Source: Actinomycetales bacterium (GTDB taxonomy: Bacteria > Actinomycetota > Actinomycetes > Actinomycetales > Dermatophilaceae). Taken from it: 64,000 bases of DNA. Below are positions 25,779 to 35,600 of the stretch, in pieces. The notes beneath the pieces were generated by a model. It was not told where the DNA came from and made no database searches. It worked only from the letters and a program-made list of their open reading frames with translations. How positions within the stretch are numbered: position 1 is the stretch's first letter; each line of letters opens with the position of its first letter. The position numbers were made by a program, and so were the translations under genes. Where the stretch lies: NCBI GenBank assembly GCA_002748155.1, contig PDRO01000009.1:20380-84379 (forward strand), read 5' to 3'.

Positions 25779-27692
25779 ATGTGTGGGATTGCGGGTGCCT
25801 TTCGCCAACACGGCGGCCGAGGGCTCGTCGAGACGATGACCGATCGGCTAGCGCATCGAGGGCCAGATGCCGATGGGATCGTCGAAGTCGGGTTCCCGGA
25901 TGCACCGGCAGTCCTCGGCCACCGACGGTTATCCATCATCGATTTGTCGACGAGCGCCGACCAGCCGTTCGTCAAGGACGGATACGCGCTGGTCTTCAAC
26001 GGCGAGATATACAACTACGAAGAACTCCGGGCTCGACTCGTCGATATGGGAGTTACCTTCTTGACCCACTCCGACACGGAGGTGCTTCTCGAAGCATGGC
26101 GGGCGTGGGGGCCTGCGGCTCTACCCAGGCTAAGGGGTATGTTCGCGTTCGCATTGCATGAGAAGTCCACTGGTGACCTCGTGCTGGCTCGGGACCCGTT
26201 GGGGATTAAGCCGCTCTACGTTCTACCGCGTGGAGATGGCGTCCTCTTCGCCTCTGAACTCAAAGCCCTGGTGACGGCAGTCGGTCCCGAACTCGTAGTT
26301 GATCCGGCGGGCCTAGTCGCATCGACCTTGTACTACTGGTTGCCACCAGACCGCAGCCCGATCGTGGGGGTCGAGAAGCTCACTGCCGGCACTTGGGTGG
26401 AGTATCACCGTGACGGCAGCAGCACCGGTGCCACCTACTGGGACCCAGTGGAGGTCGCTGCACGCGCGGCAGCGGGGGAGCGTCGTTCGGTGCGGCGCTC
26501 CATCGAGGAGTCAGTGACTGCCCACCTGGTCGCTGACGTCAAGGTCAACTCATTCCTCAGTGGTGGGTTGGACTCGAGTCTCATCACAGCGATCGCTCTC
26601 TCTCACAACCCGGATCTCGAGGCCTACACCATCGCGTTCCGGCCGGAGGATCAGCGCATCGAAGCCATGCCGAACGACGCGAAGTACGCTCGGATGCTCG
26701 CGGAACACCTCGGTTGCCGACTCCACGAGATCACCATCGAGCCGGATGTCGTGGAGCTGTTGCCACGGATGGTGGACGTGCTCGATGAACCGATCGGCGA
26801 CCCGGCAGCGATCAACACGTTGCTGATGTGCGAAGCGGCACGAGATGCGGGAGTCAAGGTCCTGCTCTCGGGAATGGGGGCCGACGAGCTCTTCGGCGGA
26901 TACCGCAAGCATTTAGCCTGTCTCATCGCTGCGCGTTACCGGAAGGTGCCGTCTGTGCTGCGCTCCAAGGTGATCGGCCCGATTGTTCGGCGGGCGCCGG
27001 TGATCGCCGGCGGGCGCGGAATCAGGTCGGTTCGCTGGGCCCAGCGCTTCGTCAGCTTCGCCGACTTACCCGAAGAGGCTGCTTTCCGCCGGAGCTACAC
27101 GATGTACGATCCGGAGGATCTCTGCGCGCTGATCGACCCCGAGATGTCCGGGCTCGTTGACGCCGAGATTGCCGCACACCAAGCCGTCTACGAGGACAAC
27201 GCGCTCCCCGATGTGATCAGCCGGATGTGTTTGACCGATACGCGGTTGTTCATGCAGGGACTGAACCTCACCTATACGGACCGGGCAAGTATGGCCGCGT
27301 CGACCGAAGTCCGAGTGCCTTTCGTCGACACCGACGTCTTCGAAACAGCCTTCTCGTTGCCTGGCACCGACAAGATCGCTGGTCGCTCGCAAAAGGCTGC
27401 ACTGAAGCAGGCTGCCCGTGCCTGGCTGCCGGACACGATTATCGACCGGCCCAAGGGGTCGTTCGGCGCCCCGTTGCGAGCATGGGTCACACGCGACCTC
27501 ACCGAAGTCATCGACGAGACGTTGATGCGCGGGCAACTCGTATCGTCCGGCATTCTCCAAGCCGAGCCGCTCGCCACCCTGGTCGCCGAGCAGCGTTCTG
27601 GCCGGAGTGATCAATCCAAGCAGATCTGGCAGCTGCTGACTCTTGAGGTCTGGTGCCGGCACATGCTCGATGCCGGCGTCCGACTCGGCTGA
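25779..27692 (+). CDS. asnB: asparagine synthase-like glutamine amidotransferase
   Basis: A 637-aa two-domain protein. The class II glutaminase domain begins MCGIAGAF with the N-terminal nucleophile Cys2, followed by RLSIIDLSTSADQPF and FNGEIYNYEELR. The synthetase domain (about residues 240-620) has the PP-loop SFLSGGLDSSLIT near residue 260 that forms an acyl-adenylate. Start is fixed by Cys2 and by GGAGG 6 bases upstream. In polysaccharide loci such proteins amidate the carboxyl group of uronic acids (as proposed for P. aeruginosa WbpS), which suits the AlgD-like dehydrogenase two genes upstream. Free asparagine synthesis cannot be excluded. Confidence 0.9.
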   Translation: MCGIAGAFRQHGGRGLVETMTDRLAHRGPDADGIVEVGFPDAPAVLGHRRLSIIDLSTSADQPFVKDGYALVFNGEIYNYEELRARLVDMGVTFLTHSDTEVLLEAWRAWGPAALPRLRGMFAFALHEKSTGDLVLARDPLGIKPLYVLPRGDGVLFASELKALVTAVGPELVVDPAGLVASTLYYWLPPDRSPIVGVEKLTAGTWVEYHRDGSSTGATYWDPVEVAARAAAGERRSVRRSIEESVTAHLVADVKVNSFLSGGLDSSLITAIALSHNPDLEAYTIAFRPEDQRIEAMPNDAKYARMLAEHLGCRLHEITIEPDVVELLPRMVDVLDEPIGDPAAINTLLMCEAARDAGVKVLLSGMGADELFGGYRKHLACLIAARYRKVPSVLRSKVIGPIVRRAPVIAGGRGIRSVRWAQRFVSFADLPEEAAFRRSYTMYDPEDLCALIDPEMSGLVDAEIAAHQAVYEDNALPDVISRMCLTDTRLFMQGLNLTYTDRASMAASTEVRVPFVDTDVFETAFSLPGTDKIAGRSQKAALKQAARAWLPDTIIDRPKGSFGAPLRAWVTRDLTEVIDETLMRGQLVSSGILQAEPLATLVAEQRSGRSDQSKQIWQLLTLEVWCRHMLDAGVRLG

Positions 27693-27723
27693 CTCCCTTA
27701 CCCACGACGGCGAACGGAATACC

Positions 27724-29907
27724 ATGAAGCAAGTTGCACAGAACTACCGATCGGGCGATCTTGTCCTGTTGGACGTCCCGGCCCCAGCATGTTTGCCGGG
27801 TGGGGTACTCGTGCGGACCGTGCACTCACTGATCTCGACCGGCACCGAAATGATGAAAGTCGGCGAAGCGAGGCTGTCGTTACTCGGAAAAGCGCGTGCC
27901 CGGCCTGATCAGGTCAAGAAGGTGCTTGACTCGGTGGCCCAGCAAGGCCCGGTCGCGGCGTACCAGAAGGCTATGAACAAACTCGACTCCTATACTCCGC
28001 TGGGCTACTCGCTCTGCGGTGAAGTCGTGGAAGTAGGAGCCGGAGTCAGCGAGTTCTCCGTGGGTGACATCGTTGCTTGCGCTGGCAACGAATTCGCTCT
28101 GCACGCAGAAGTCAACTGGGTCCCGACCAATCTCTGCGTCAGAGTCCCTGAAGGCGTGTCTTCGGAACACGCCGCGTTCGCGACCGTCGGGGCAATCGCA
28201 ATGCAGGGAGTGCGTCAAGGCGAAGTGCAGCTCGGTGAGTTGGCCTGTGTTGTGGGCCTCGGGCTGATCGGTCAGATCGTCGTGAGGCTTCTGACCGCCG
28301 CGGGAGTGCGCGTGGTCGGGGTCGACACGGTGGAGTCTCGGTGCCGGTTAGCCGAACAAGGAGGAGCGATCGTTGCCCATGGCCCGGATGAAGATGGGGT
28401 CCAGAAGCTGACGAATGCGATCGATGCTGCGACGGACGGTATGGGAGCCGACCACGTCTTCCTAGCCGCCGGAGGCAACTCCAACGGGCCGGTTGAACTC
28501 GCAGCACGCATCTCGCGTGACCGAGGACGGATCGTCGATATCGGTAAGACAAAACTCGATCTACCGTGGAACGACTACTATGAGAAGGAACTCGACGTTC
28601 GGTTTTCGCGCTCCTACGGTCCCGGTCGTTATGACGACGAATACGAACTGAAGGGGCGCGATTACCCGATCGGCTATGTGCGGTGGACGGAGCGTCGCAA
28701 CCTTGCCTGTTTTCTCGATTTGCTTTCATCGGGTTCGATCGACATATCCGCGTTGTTGTCTTCGATCGAGTCGATCGATGATGCGGTGCGGGTCTACGAA
28801 CGGATCCGGACGGGTGAACTCGCAGGGGTCGGATTTGTCTTTAGCTATCCGCCGGGGCCTCCGGCACTTTCAGCAACGAACGCCGTGGAGGGTGGCGAGA
28901 CGCAGTCGGCCGTGCACACTCCGCCGGTAGTTCGACGAGGTTCGGCGACAGACAAGGTCCGCGTGGGTTTCATCGGGGCCGGGAATTACGCCAGTTCGAT
29001 GTTGCTCCCACACCTCGCAAAAAATCAACGGGTTGAATTGGCCGCTGTGGCGACGACGAAGTCGCTGTCGTCCGCCAACGCGCAGACCAAGTTCGGTTTC
29101 CAGAGGGCGACTACCGACAGTCAGGAGCTCCTCAAGGACGACTCGCTTGATGTCGTTTTCGTAGTCACTCGGCACGATTCGCACGCTCAGTTTGTCGCGG
29201 ACGCTCTTCGGGCCGGAAAAGCCGTGTTCGTCGAGAAGCCACTAGCGGTTTCCGAAGAGCAACTACAGCTCGTGCTCGACGCGATCGCCGAGACGGGCAA
29301 CGACCGCGTCATGGTCGGCTTCAACCGCCGATTCTCACCGCTCTTGTCCGGGATGCGCCGTCGGTTCGGATCCGTGGATTCACCGCTCACTCTGCGCTAT
29401 CTGGTCAACGCCGGCCGCCTCGACAGCACGAGTTGGTATCTCGATACAGCTGAGCAAGGTAGTCGGTTTGTCGGGGAGGGCGGTCACTTCATCGACACCC
29501 TGTCGTTCTGGGTGGGGCGAGACCCTCTCCGTGTCTTCGCTGAGGGTACCGGTGACGACTCGACAATGAACGTTTCGTTGCACTATCCAGATGGTTCGCT
29601 TGCGACCATCACCTATGCGACGGCCGGTGACTCGCGGTTTCCTAAAGAAACTCTCGATGTCACGGGAGGTGGCCGCAACGCGAGGATGGACAACTTCACG
29701 AAGGCTACGGTCTGGTCGCGGGGCAAGGACACGAAACGGTCCGTTCTTGGCCAGGATAAGGGCCAGCAAGAGCAGTTGCGCCAATTCGTCGATGCAATCG
29801 CTACGGGGGCGCCGATGCCAATTTCGTGCGAATCTCTTATTGCCACTACACGGGCAACGATTGCGGCGGGCGAGTCCCTGGCCCGAGGAGAGTTGATCCG
29901 GCTTTGA
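27724..29907 (+). CDS. two-domain dehydrogenase (zinc-type ADH plus Gfo/Idh)
   Basis: A 727-aa fusion. The first half (residues 1-385) is a medium-chain alcohol dehydrogenase-like domain with VVGLGLIGQIVVRLL as its Rossmann motif. The second half (about 410-727) is a Gfo/Idh/MocA oxidoreductase with VGFIGAGNYASSMLLPHL and the EKPLAV motif with its catalytic-type Lys (VFVEKPLAVSEEQL). This fusion is recurrent in bacterial polysaccharide loci, often beside heparinase II/III-like genes, as here. The reaction is not established; it could oxidise or epimerise a sugar. ATG 27724 is at the family start. It ends in a 4-base overlap with the heparinase-like frame. Confidence 0.88.
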   Translation: MKQVAQNYRSGDLVLLDVPAPACLPGGVLVRTVHSLISTGTEMMKVGEARLSLLGKARARPDQVKKVLDSVAQQGPVAAYQKAMNKLDSYTPLGYSLCGEVVEVGAGVSEFSVGDIVACAGNEFALHAEVNWVPTNLCVRVPEGVSSEHAAFATVGAIAMQGVRQGEVQLGELACVVGLGLIGQIVVRLLTAAGVRVVGVDTVESRCRLAEQGGAIVAHGPDEDGVQKLTNAIDAATDGMGADHVFLAAGGNSNGPVELAARISRDRGRIVDIGKTKLDLPWNDYYEKELDVRFSRSYGPGRYDDEYELKGRDYPIGYVRWTERRNLACFLDLLSSGSIDISALLSSIESIDDAVRVYERIRTGELAGVGFVFSYPPGPPALSATNAVEGGETQSAVHTPPVVRRGSATDKVRVGFIGAGNYASSMLLPHLAKNQRVELAAVATTKSLSSANAQTKFGFQRATTDSQELLKDDSLDVVFVVTRHDSHAQFVADALRAGKAVFVEKPLAVSEEQLQLVLDAIAETGNDRVMVGFNRRFSPLLSGMRRRFGSVDSPLTLRYLVNAGRLDSTSWYLDTAEQGSRFVGEGGHFIDTLSFWVGRDPLRVFAEGTGDDSTMNVSLHYPDGSLATITYATAGDSRFPKETLDVTGGGRNARMDNFTKATVWSRGKDTKRSVLGQDKGQQEQLRQFVDAIATGAPMPISCESLIATTRATIAAGESLARGELIRL

Positions 29908-31907
29908 ATGGGAGATTGACGTGGTACGCACGCCGGCTGCGGCATATGTCGGGGCGCGAAGTTGGAGTACGGCTCCGTGATGTCGCCCGACATGTCACGT
30001 GGCGACGTCGGCAGGTTGCGGTCGGTGCCCCAGCTACGATCCCGGCAGACACCTTGGAGCGGCGCGCTTTCGACGCACCCCTGCCACCTGGCCTTCGCGA
30101 AACGGTCCCCGCCGAGGTGTGCTCACGGGTGTGTGAGGTAGCCGACGGGATCCTCGCCGGCCACTGGGACGTCTTCGGGCTCCGACGTCAGGACATCGCC
30201 GATCCCGACTGGTTCTTCGACCCGGTGACTGGCCGCCGGGCGCCACAACACGCGTATGCATTCGACATCGACCACCGGGATGAGTCGATCACCGGGAACG
30301 TCAAGTCGGTGTGGGAGGTCAGCCGTCACCATCACCTCACGGTCCTGGCAGCGGCATACTGGCTCACCGAAGACCCGCGGTATGCAGAAGTCTGTGCTGC
30401 CCAGCTTCGTTCTTGGTGGGCGGCGAACCCGTTTCTCAGCGGCGTGAACTGGACCAGCGGGATCGAATTGGGGATTCGGCTGTTGTCGTGGGTGTGGATT
30501 CGTCGTCTCTTGCATCACTGGCCCGGAAGCAAAGAGCTATTCGAAGGTAATCCCGCTGCGCTGGAGCAGATTTGGTGGCATCAGGAGTATCTCACCGCCT
30601 TCCCCAGTGAGGGTTCGTCCGGGAACAACCACGCGATCGCCGAACAGGTGGGTCGACTCGCGGCCGCCTGTGCCTTTCCGTGGTTCGCGGCAAGTCTCAC
30701 GTGGCGGACCGACTCGGGCGATCGGCTGCGCAGGCATCTGGCTCGGAATACTTTCGCCGACGGCCTAAACAGAGAGCTCGCGTCGGATTACCACGGATTC
30801 GTCCTGGAGTTGGTGCTCTGCGCTGCTGCTGAGGCAGACGCGGTCGGCCACTCGCTACCTGTCCCGCTTTGGCGAATGCTGGGCGCCGGAGTCGATGCGG
30901 CCGCCGCGCTCATCGACGTGACTGGGCGAGCTCCGCGCCAGGGTGACGGGGACGACGGGCGGGCTCTGATCCTCGACGGACATACGGGCGATTCGTGGTC
31001 CGTATCGCTCGACATTGGTGCCCGAGTGCTCGGGACTTCTCCGTGGTGGCCAGCCACAGTGCCCTCGTTGACGTCGATCGCGGTGTCCGCACTCGCCGAC
31101 GACCACCGAGGGGCCCAGGCGCCACGTCCGGACCGCAGACCGAGTTCTTTTGCTGACGGTGGCGTGCATATCCTCCGAGGTCGGACCGTCGAAGGCGCCG
31201 AAACGTGGTGCCGATGTGATAGCGGCCCGCACGGCTTTGGTTCTATGGCCGCCCACGGGCATGCTGACGCGTTGGCGATCGAGTTTCGAGTCGATGGCGT
31301 TGATCTTCTCGCCGACCCCGGAACCTACTGCTACCACGGGGAGCCAAAGTGGCGCAGCTACTTCCGTACGACACGGGCGCACAACACCCTCGAAGTGGCA
31401 GGTCAACCTCAATCGCTCGAGGGCGGCCCATTCATGTGGCAGTCGAGTGCCGAGACCACCTTGGATGCACTGCGGTACGCGGATGAAGAACTGGTCGGTT
31501 GGTCAGCACACCACGACGGCTACCGGCGGTTGCCGTCTCCCGTTACCCACTATCGTTCGGTGGACGTCGACCCGAGGACAGGGGCAGTAGCCATAATCGA
31601 CATGTTGGCTGGCGCAGCCAGTCAGGAAGTTGCGTTGCGCTACCACCTCGGCGACCAAGTGACATGTCATCTCGAAGGTGCGCGGGCGGTCTTGACATGG
31701 GCAGGACGCGTGACAAGCAGCGCCGTGCTCGAACTGCCGGTCGAGCTGGCCTGGTCATCACACCGTGGTGAAGAAGACCCGCCGATGGGTTGGTACTCGC
31801 CCGCCTTTGGCGAGAAGCTGCCGAGTACGACCATCGAGGGGGTCGGGCGCCTCGCGCCGGGCGTGCGATTGGAGACCAGAATCCGCTTCGGGAGTCTCTT
31901 GGGATGA
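29904..31907 (+). CDS. heparinase II/III (alginate lyase-fold) family protein
   Basis: A protein of about 667 aa. An N-terminal (alpha/alpha) barrel contains SRHHHLTVLAAAYWLTEDPR, WTSGIELGIRLLSWVW and GNNHAIAEQVGRLAAACAFP. The C-terminal beta-sandwich contains GFGSMAAHGHADALAIEF and TRAHNTLEVAG, which carry the His residues typical of heparinase II/III. The family cleaves acidic polysaccharides by beta-elimination; members inside assembly clusters may trim or epimerise the polymer. No signal peptide is seen, so the site of action is unclear. The start is uncertain: TTG 29904 (overlapping the previous stop), TTG 29916 or ATG 29946. The family N-terminus LTWYARRLRHMSGREV favours an early start. 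Confidence 0.88.
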   Translation: MNGRLTWYARRLRHMSGREVGVRLRDVARHVTWRRRQVAVGAPATIPADTLERRAFDAPLPPGLRETVPAEVCSRVCEVADGILAGHWDVFGLRRQDIADPDWFFDPVTGRRAPQHAYAFDIDHRDESITGNVKSVWEVSRHHHLTVLAAAYWLTEDPRYAEVCAAQLRSWWAANPFLSGVNWTSGIELGIRLLSWVWIRRLLHHWPGSKELFEGNPAALEQIWWHQEYLTAFPSEGSSGNNHAIAEQVGRLAAACAFPWFAASLTWRTDSGDRLRRHLARNTFADGLNRELASDYHGFVLELVLCAAAEADAVGHSLPVPLWRMLGAGVDAAAALIDVTGRAPRQGDGDDGRALILDGHTGDSWSVSLDIGARVLGTSPWWPATVPSLTSIAVSALADDHRGAQAPRPDRRPSSFADGGVHILRGRTVEGAETWCRCDSGPHGFGSMAAHGHADALAIEFRVDGVDLLADPGTYCYHGEPKWRSYFRTTRAHNTLEVAGQPQSLEGGPFMWQSSAETTLDALRYADEELVGWSAHHDGYRRLPSPVTHYRSVDVDPRTGAVAIIDMLAGAASQEVALRYHLGDQVTCHLEGARAVLTWAGRVTSSAVLELPVELAWSSHRGEEDPPMGWYSPAFGEKLPSTTIEGVGRLAPGVRLETRIRFGSLLG

Positions 31908-33109
31908 CAGACACTGCCCTCACGGCGGCCTCGACCGGTGCGACTTCGAAAGAGAAGTCGTGGCCACCGCTCTACTTGGTTTGGGGAGCTTTGCTCCTCA
32001 ACGTCATGTCCTTCACGACTATCGAGCTCATCGTGCCGATTCCCCGGAGCTTGGGCCAGGCAATCGCACAGGGCGCACTCCCGTTAGCACTCGTGTTGGC
32101 CCTCATGCTCAATCGGCGCCTGGCGATCCGGCCGAACTCCATGGTCGTCATGATCACCGTCTTGGCTGTTGTGAGCCTCATGGTGAGCCTGCACAGCGTT
32201 TTCCTGGTCGGTTCTACCTACCGCGCGTTGCGGGTCCTAGCTTTCGTGGTTGTGCTTTGGCTGCTGACTCCTTGGTGGGGTCGGTACAGCGGGGAATTGC
32301 TTCGAGCGCATGTCGCCGTGTTAAGTGTCGGTTTGGCTACCGTCGTGCTTGGCCTAGCGATCAGTCCGGGACGCGCGCTCGCATTTGAGGGTCGCCTTAG
32401 CGGAGTCGTGTGGCCGATCCCGCCCACGCAGGTTGCCCACTACGCTGCGGTCGTTACAGGAATAAGTGCGCTGGGTTGGTTGTGCCGCAGCGTTCGCCCA
32501 CTGGTGGCGATGGCCGGTATGGGTACCGGTGCCGCTTTGCTCATGCTCACGCACACTCGTACTGGCCTGATCGCGTGTATCGTCGCGTTCGGAGTAGCGG
32601 CGATGAGCCTGTTCTTGGGCAGCCTCAGGGTGCGCCGGGTCGCGAGTGCCGCAGTCTTGGTTGGCATCGTCGCCATCCCGGTCTTGTCAGGCCCGATCAG
32701 CACTTGGTTCTTGCGCGGGCAAACGTCGACGGAAGCATCCCAGCTGACCGGACGGACGAAGGTCTGGCGTGAGATCGTGGAGATGCGTCGTCCGTGGGTC
32801 GAAGACTGGTTCGGTTCGGGAGCCTCTAACCAGTCTTTCGGCGGTCTTCCGATCGACAACGGCTGGCTGGCGACCTACGTCGATCAGGGCTACTTTGGGG
32901 TGATCGGCGTCGCGCTTATCATTGTCCTGCTCTTGGGCAAGGTGGTGCAAGCTCACCGCTCGCCGCACCGAGCTATGGCGCTCTTCCTCATTGTGTACTG
33001 TGTGATTGCTTCGTTTACTGAGACCGGGCTCGGAACCGCATCGTCTTATCTGTTGGATTTATTCGTTGCCGGCGCGCTACTGACTGGCCGGGCTGAGGGG
33101 GATCAATGA
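31904..33109 (+). CDS. O-antigen ligase/polymerase-like membrane protein (Wzy-type)
   Basis: A 401-aa integral membrane protein with about ten helices and a longer extracytoplasmic loop (about residues 285-340), the topology of Wzy polymerases and O-antigen ligases. The loop contains TGRTKVWREIVEM and the segment DWFGSGASNQSF, similar to the Wzy_C region. In this locus the role would be polymerising repeat units at the outer face of the membrane. Overlaps its neighbours by 4 bases on both sides; GGGAG lies 9 bases before the ATG. Confidence 0.82.
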   Translation: MTDTALTAASTGATSKEKSWPPLYLVWGALLLNVMSFTTIELIVPIPRSLGQAIAQGALPLALVLALMLNRRLAIRPNSMVVMITVLAVVSLMVSLHSVFLVGSTYRALRVLAFVVVLWLLTPWWGRYSGELLRAHVAVLSVGLATVVLGLAISPGRALAFEGRLSGVVWPIPPTQVAHYAAVVTGISALGWLCRSVRPLVAMAGMGTGAALLMLTHTRTGLIACIVAFGVAAMSLFLGSLRVRRVASAAVLVGIVAIPVLSGPISTWFLRGQTSTEASQLTGRTKVWREIVEMRRPWVEDWFGSGASNQSFGGLPIDNGWLATYVDQGYFGVIGVALIIVLLLGKVVQAHRSPHRAMALFLIVYCVIASFTETGLGTASSYLLDLFVAGALLTGRAEGDQ

Positions 33110-34314
33110 AGGTGCTCGTCGTGCACGGGCGTTATCGCTCTGGAGCTCCTAGTGGCGAGAACCGGGTTGTCGACATCGAGTCGGCGGCTCTCATGGAATC
33201 CGGTCACGACGTCGTCACCTATACTACGAACAGCGATGACATTGCCGGGTGGTCGCTGCCCCGCAAGGCGATGGTCCCGATACACAGCATCCGCAATCCT
33301 CGTTCCCGATCCGAGCTGAGGAAGCTACTGCGGTCGGAGCGTCCCCATGTCGTCCATGTTCACAACACTTTCCCGATGATCAGCGCAACTGCCTTGCAAG
33401 CGTGCGCGGACGAACGGGTCCCTGTCGTGATCACGTTGCACAACTACAAGCTGCTATGCGCCAGCGGGGACTTCTTTCGTCGTGGTAAGCCGTGTCACGA
33501 CTGCGCCGGAGGCTCACCCTGGCCAGGACTGCGGCACGGCTGTTACAGGGGCTCGCGGCTGGCTACCGCGCCGGTCACTGCCAGCCTGCTGGTGAACCGT
33601 TCCCTCTGGCGGGAGAACGTGGCGGCATACATGTTCATTTCTGCCGCACAGCGAGACCTACTCATGCCCGGTTTGAATTTGCCCGTTGATCGGGTTTTTG
33701 TCAAACACAATCTTATCCCACTGATCCCGCTGAACGTTAACCGTACTCGGAGAAACCAGATAGCATATGTTGGTCGGCTCGACCCTGCCAAGGGTTTGCC
33801 TCTCCTCATGGAAAGCTGGGATCTCTTCTGCGCTCAGGAGCCTCACTCCGAACTCCGGCTGGTCATTGCCGGTGGCGGACCGATGGAGCGTGAGGTGGCG
33901 GAGTGGGGGGCAGGCCGGCCCCGAGTCGACGTACTAGGCCTGATTAGCTCCGCTGACGTGGCGTCGTTGCTGGGCACCTCGCTTGCGGTGGTCGTGCCTT
34001 CACAATGGGAAGAGACGTTCGGTTTGGTCATTGTCGAAGCGATGGCTGCTGGGACGGCTGTCATCGCGGCCGGACACGGCGCCTTTCCGGAGCTGGTCCG
34101 CGATGGCACTGACGGGAAGCTCTTCACTCCCGGCAGCCCTGGTGCTCTCGCGGCTGTCATGCGTGACGCAGCCGAGAACCCCCAGCTTTTCCAGCAAATG
34201 GGACGGGCCGCAGAGGCCGCCTATCAAGACCGCTTCGATGCCCAAGGCAATCTGAGACAGCTGCTGTCGATCTACGATTTCGCTGTCCGGCACCCAGTCT
34301 GGGACGAGACATGA
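33106..34314 (+). CDS. glycosyltransferase family 4
   Basis: A 402-aa GT-B enzyme. The N-terminal domain has VHGRYRSGAPSGENRVV and HVHNTFPMISATAL; the C-terminal domain has IAYVGRLDPAKGLPLLMESW and the donor-binding EETFGLVIVEAMAAGTAVIA with the EX7E pattern (Glu at both ends). A Cys/His patch, GKPCHDCAGGSPWPGLRHGC, resembles the inserted loop of several GT4 enzymes that act on lipid-linked acceptors. It would extend the repeat unit in the cytoplasm. Translationally coupled to the polymerase and flippase genes. Confidence 0.9.
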   Translation: MKVLVVHGRYRSGAPSGENRVVDIESAALMESGHDVVTYTTNSDDIAGWSLPRKAMVPIHSIRNPRSRSELRKLLRSERPHVVHVHNTFPMISATALQACADERVPVVITLHNYKLLCASGDFFRRGKPCHDCAGGSPWPGLRHGCYRGSRLATAPVTASLLVNRSLWRENVAAYMFISAAQRDLLMPGLNLPVDRVFVKHNLIPLIPLNVNRTRRNQIAYVGRLDPAKGLPLLMESWDLFCAQEPHSELRLVIAGGGPMEREVAEWGAGRPRVDVLGLISSADVASLLGTSLAVVVPSQWEETFGLVIVEAMAAGTAVIAAGHGAFPELVRDGTDGKLFTPGSPGALAAVMRDAAENPQLFQQMGRAAEAAYQDRFDAQGNLRQLLSIYDFAVRHPVWDET

Positions 34315-35600
34315 GGCCACCGGATCCACGCCGGCTCGCCAGGTTGGGCTGGGGCGTTGCGGATCAGGGTATCTCCAGTCTGGAGAACTTCGCCCTGGGG
34401 ATCTTCGTCGCACGGAGCTTTGGCGCCGAGAATCTCGGTATCTTCGGCCTAGTCCTGCTGATCTATGCCGTGGTCACCAATGTCTCGCGAGGGCTATCCA
34501 CCGACCCTTTAGTGGTCCGATTCAGCGACGTCGGGCGGGATCGATGGGTGCCGGCGTCGAGGTCTGCCCTGGCGACCGCCCTCGGCGTGGGTATCCTCGC
34601 CGGGGCACTGTGCGTGCTGGCGGGGTCAGCCATCAGATCGCAAGGGGGCGGCGGTCCCCATCCGCTGGCCGATGCATTCATATGCCTCGGGTTTGTCTTG
34701 CCTGGTTTGACCTTCCAGGACGCGTGGCGCTTCGTGTTTTTCAGCAATGGTGATGGTCGCAACGCTTTTCTCAACGATCTTACGTGGACTGTCTTGCTGC
34801 TCTGCTTGCTGCTGATTCCCGCGATGCGAGTAGACGTTGCGCGCACGGTCTTGGCGTTCGGGTTGTCCGCGTTCTTGGCGGCGCTTATCGGCGTAGCTAC
34901 CGCTCGGTTCGGGCCTGACATCGCTGGAGTGAAGAACTGGTTGGTCGCCAACCGTGACATTGGTCCGCGGTTCGTCATAGACAATGTCACTCTCGGTGCT
35001 GGGGGTCAGATACGTTCAGCGGTCTTGGCTCCTACTGCTGGGGTCGCAGCCGTCGGACAAGTCAGAGGCGCCGAGATGCTCGTCGGACCGGTGATTACCG
35101 TTGTCATGGGCATTGGGCAGGTGGCTGTTCCCGAGGCGGTGCGTGCTCGGCAGGAGAGCCTGCTGGCTATGCGTCGGCTCTGTTTGGCCCTCAGTGGTGG
35201 TTTGGCAGTCTTGTCATTGCTCTGGGGTGCCGTTTTGCTTCTCGTCTTCCCCTTGGGGGTGGGGGAGCTACTGCTCGGGGACGTGTGGCCGGTCACTCAA
35301 CCGTTGCTGCCTGCAATGGTTCTCGGTGTCACTCTCGCGTGCCTGTGGATCGGGGCCGGCGCGGGTCTGCGGGCGATGGGTCGGGCGGATCTGTCGATGC
35401 GGACCCAGATGATCTCAGCGCTGCTGCAGGTCGTCTGTGGTGGGGGAGGAGCCCTGCTTGCGGGTGCGCATGGAGCGGTCTGGGGTGCCGTGGTCGCTAG
35501 CAGCATCAGCTCGACCCTGTGGTGGTGGACGGTGCTGCACATCGTGCGTGTTACTGCGGCTGCGGATATAGGGCAGGCTGAGAACCGTGAGCCGAGCTGA
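34311..35600 (+). CDS. polysaccharide repeat-unit flippase (Wzx-type)
   Basis: A 429-aa protein with about 12 transmembrane segments of the MOP/MATE flippase superfamily. It starts RLARLGWGVADQGISSLENF, which matches the first helix of Wzx-like proteins in actinobacterial loci. It would move the undecaprenyl-linked repeat unit across the membrane to the polymerase encoded two genes upstream. Overlaps the glycosyltransferase gene by 4 bases and ends the tightly coupled run that begins at 29904. Confidence 0.87.
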   Translation: MRPPDPRRLARLGWGVADQGISSLENFALGIFVARSFGAENLGIFGLVLLIYAVVTNVSRGLSTDPLVVRFSDVGRDRWVPASRSALATALGVGILAGALCVLAGSAIRSQGGGGPHPLADAFICLGFVLPGLTFQDAWRFVFFSNGDGRNAFLNDLTWTVLLLCLLLIPAMRVDVARTVLAFGLSAFLAALIGVATARFGPDIAGVKNWLVANRDIGPRFVIDNVTLGAGGQIRSAVLAPTAGVAAVGQVRGAEMLVGPVITVVMGIGQVAVPEAVRARQESLLAMRRLCLALSGGLAVLSLLWGAVLLLVFPLGVGELLLGDVWPVTQPLLPAMVLGVTLACLWIGAGAGLRAMGRADLSMRTQMISALLQVVCGGGGALLAGAHGAVWGAVVASSISSTLWWWTVLHIVRVTAAADIGQAENREPS

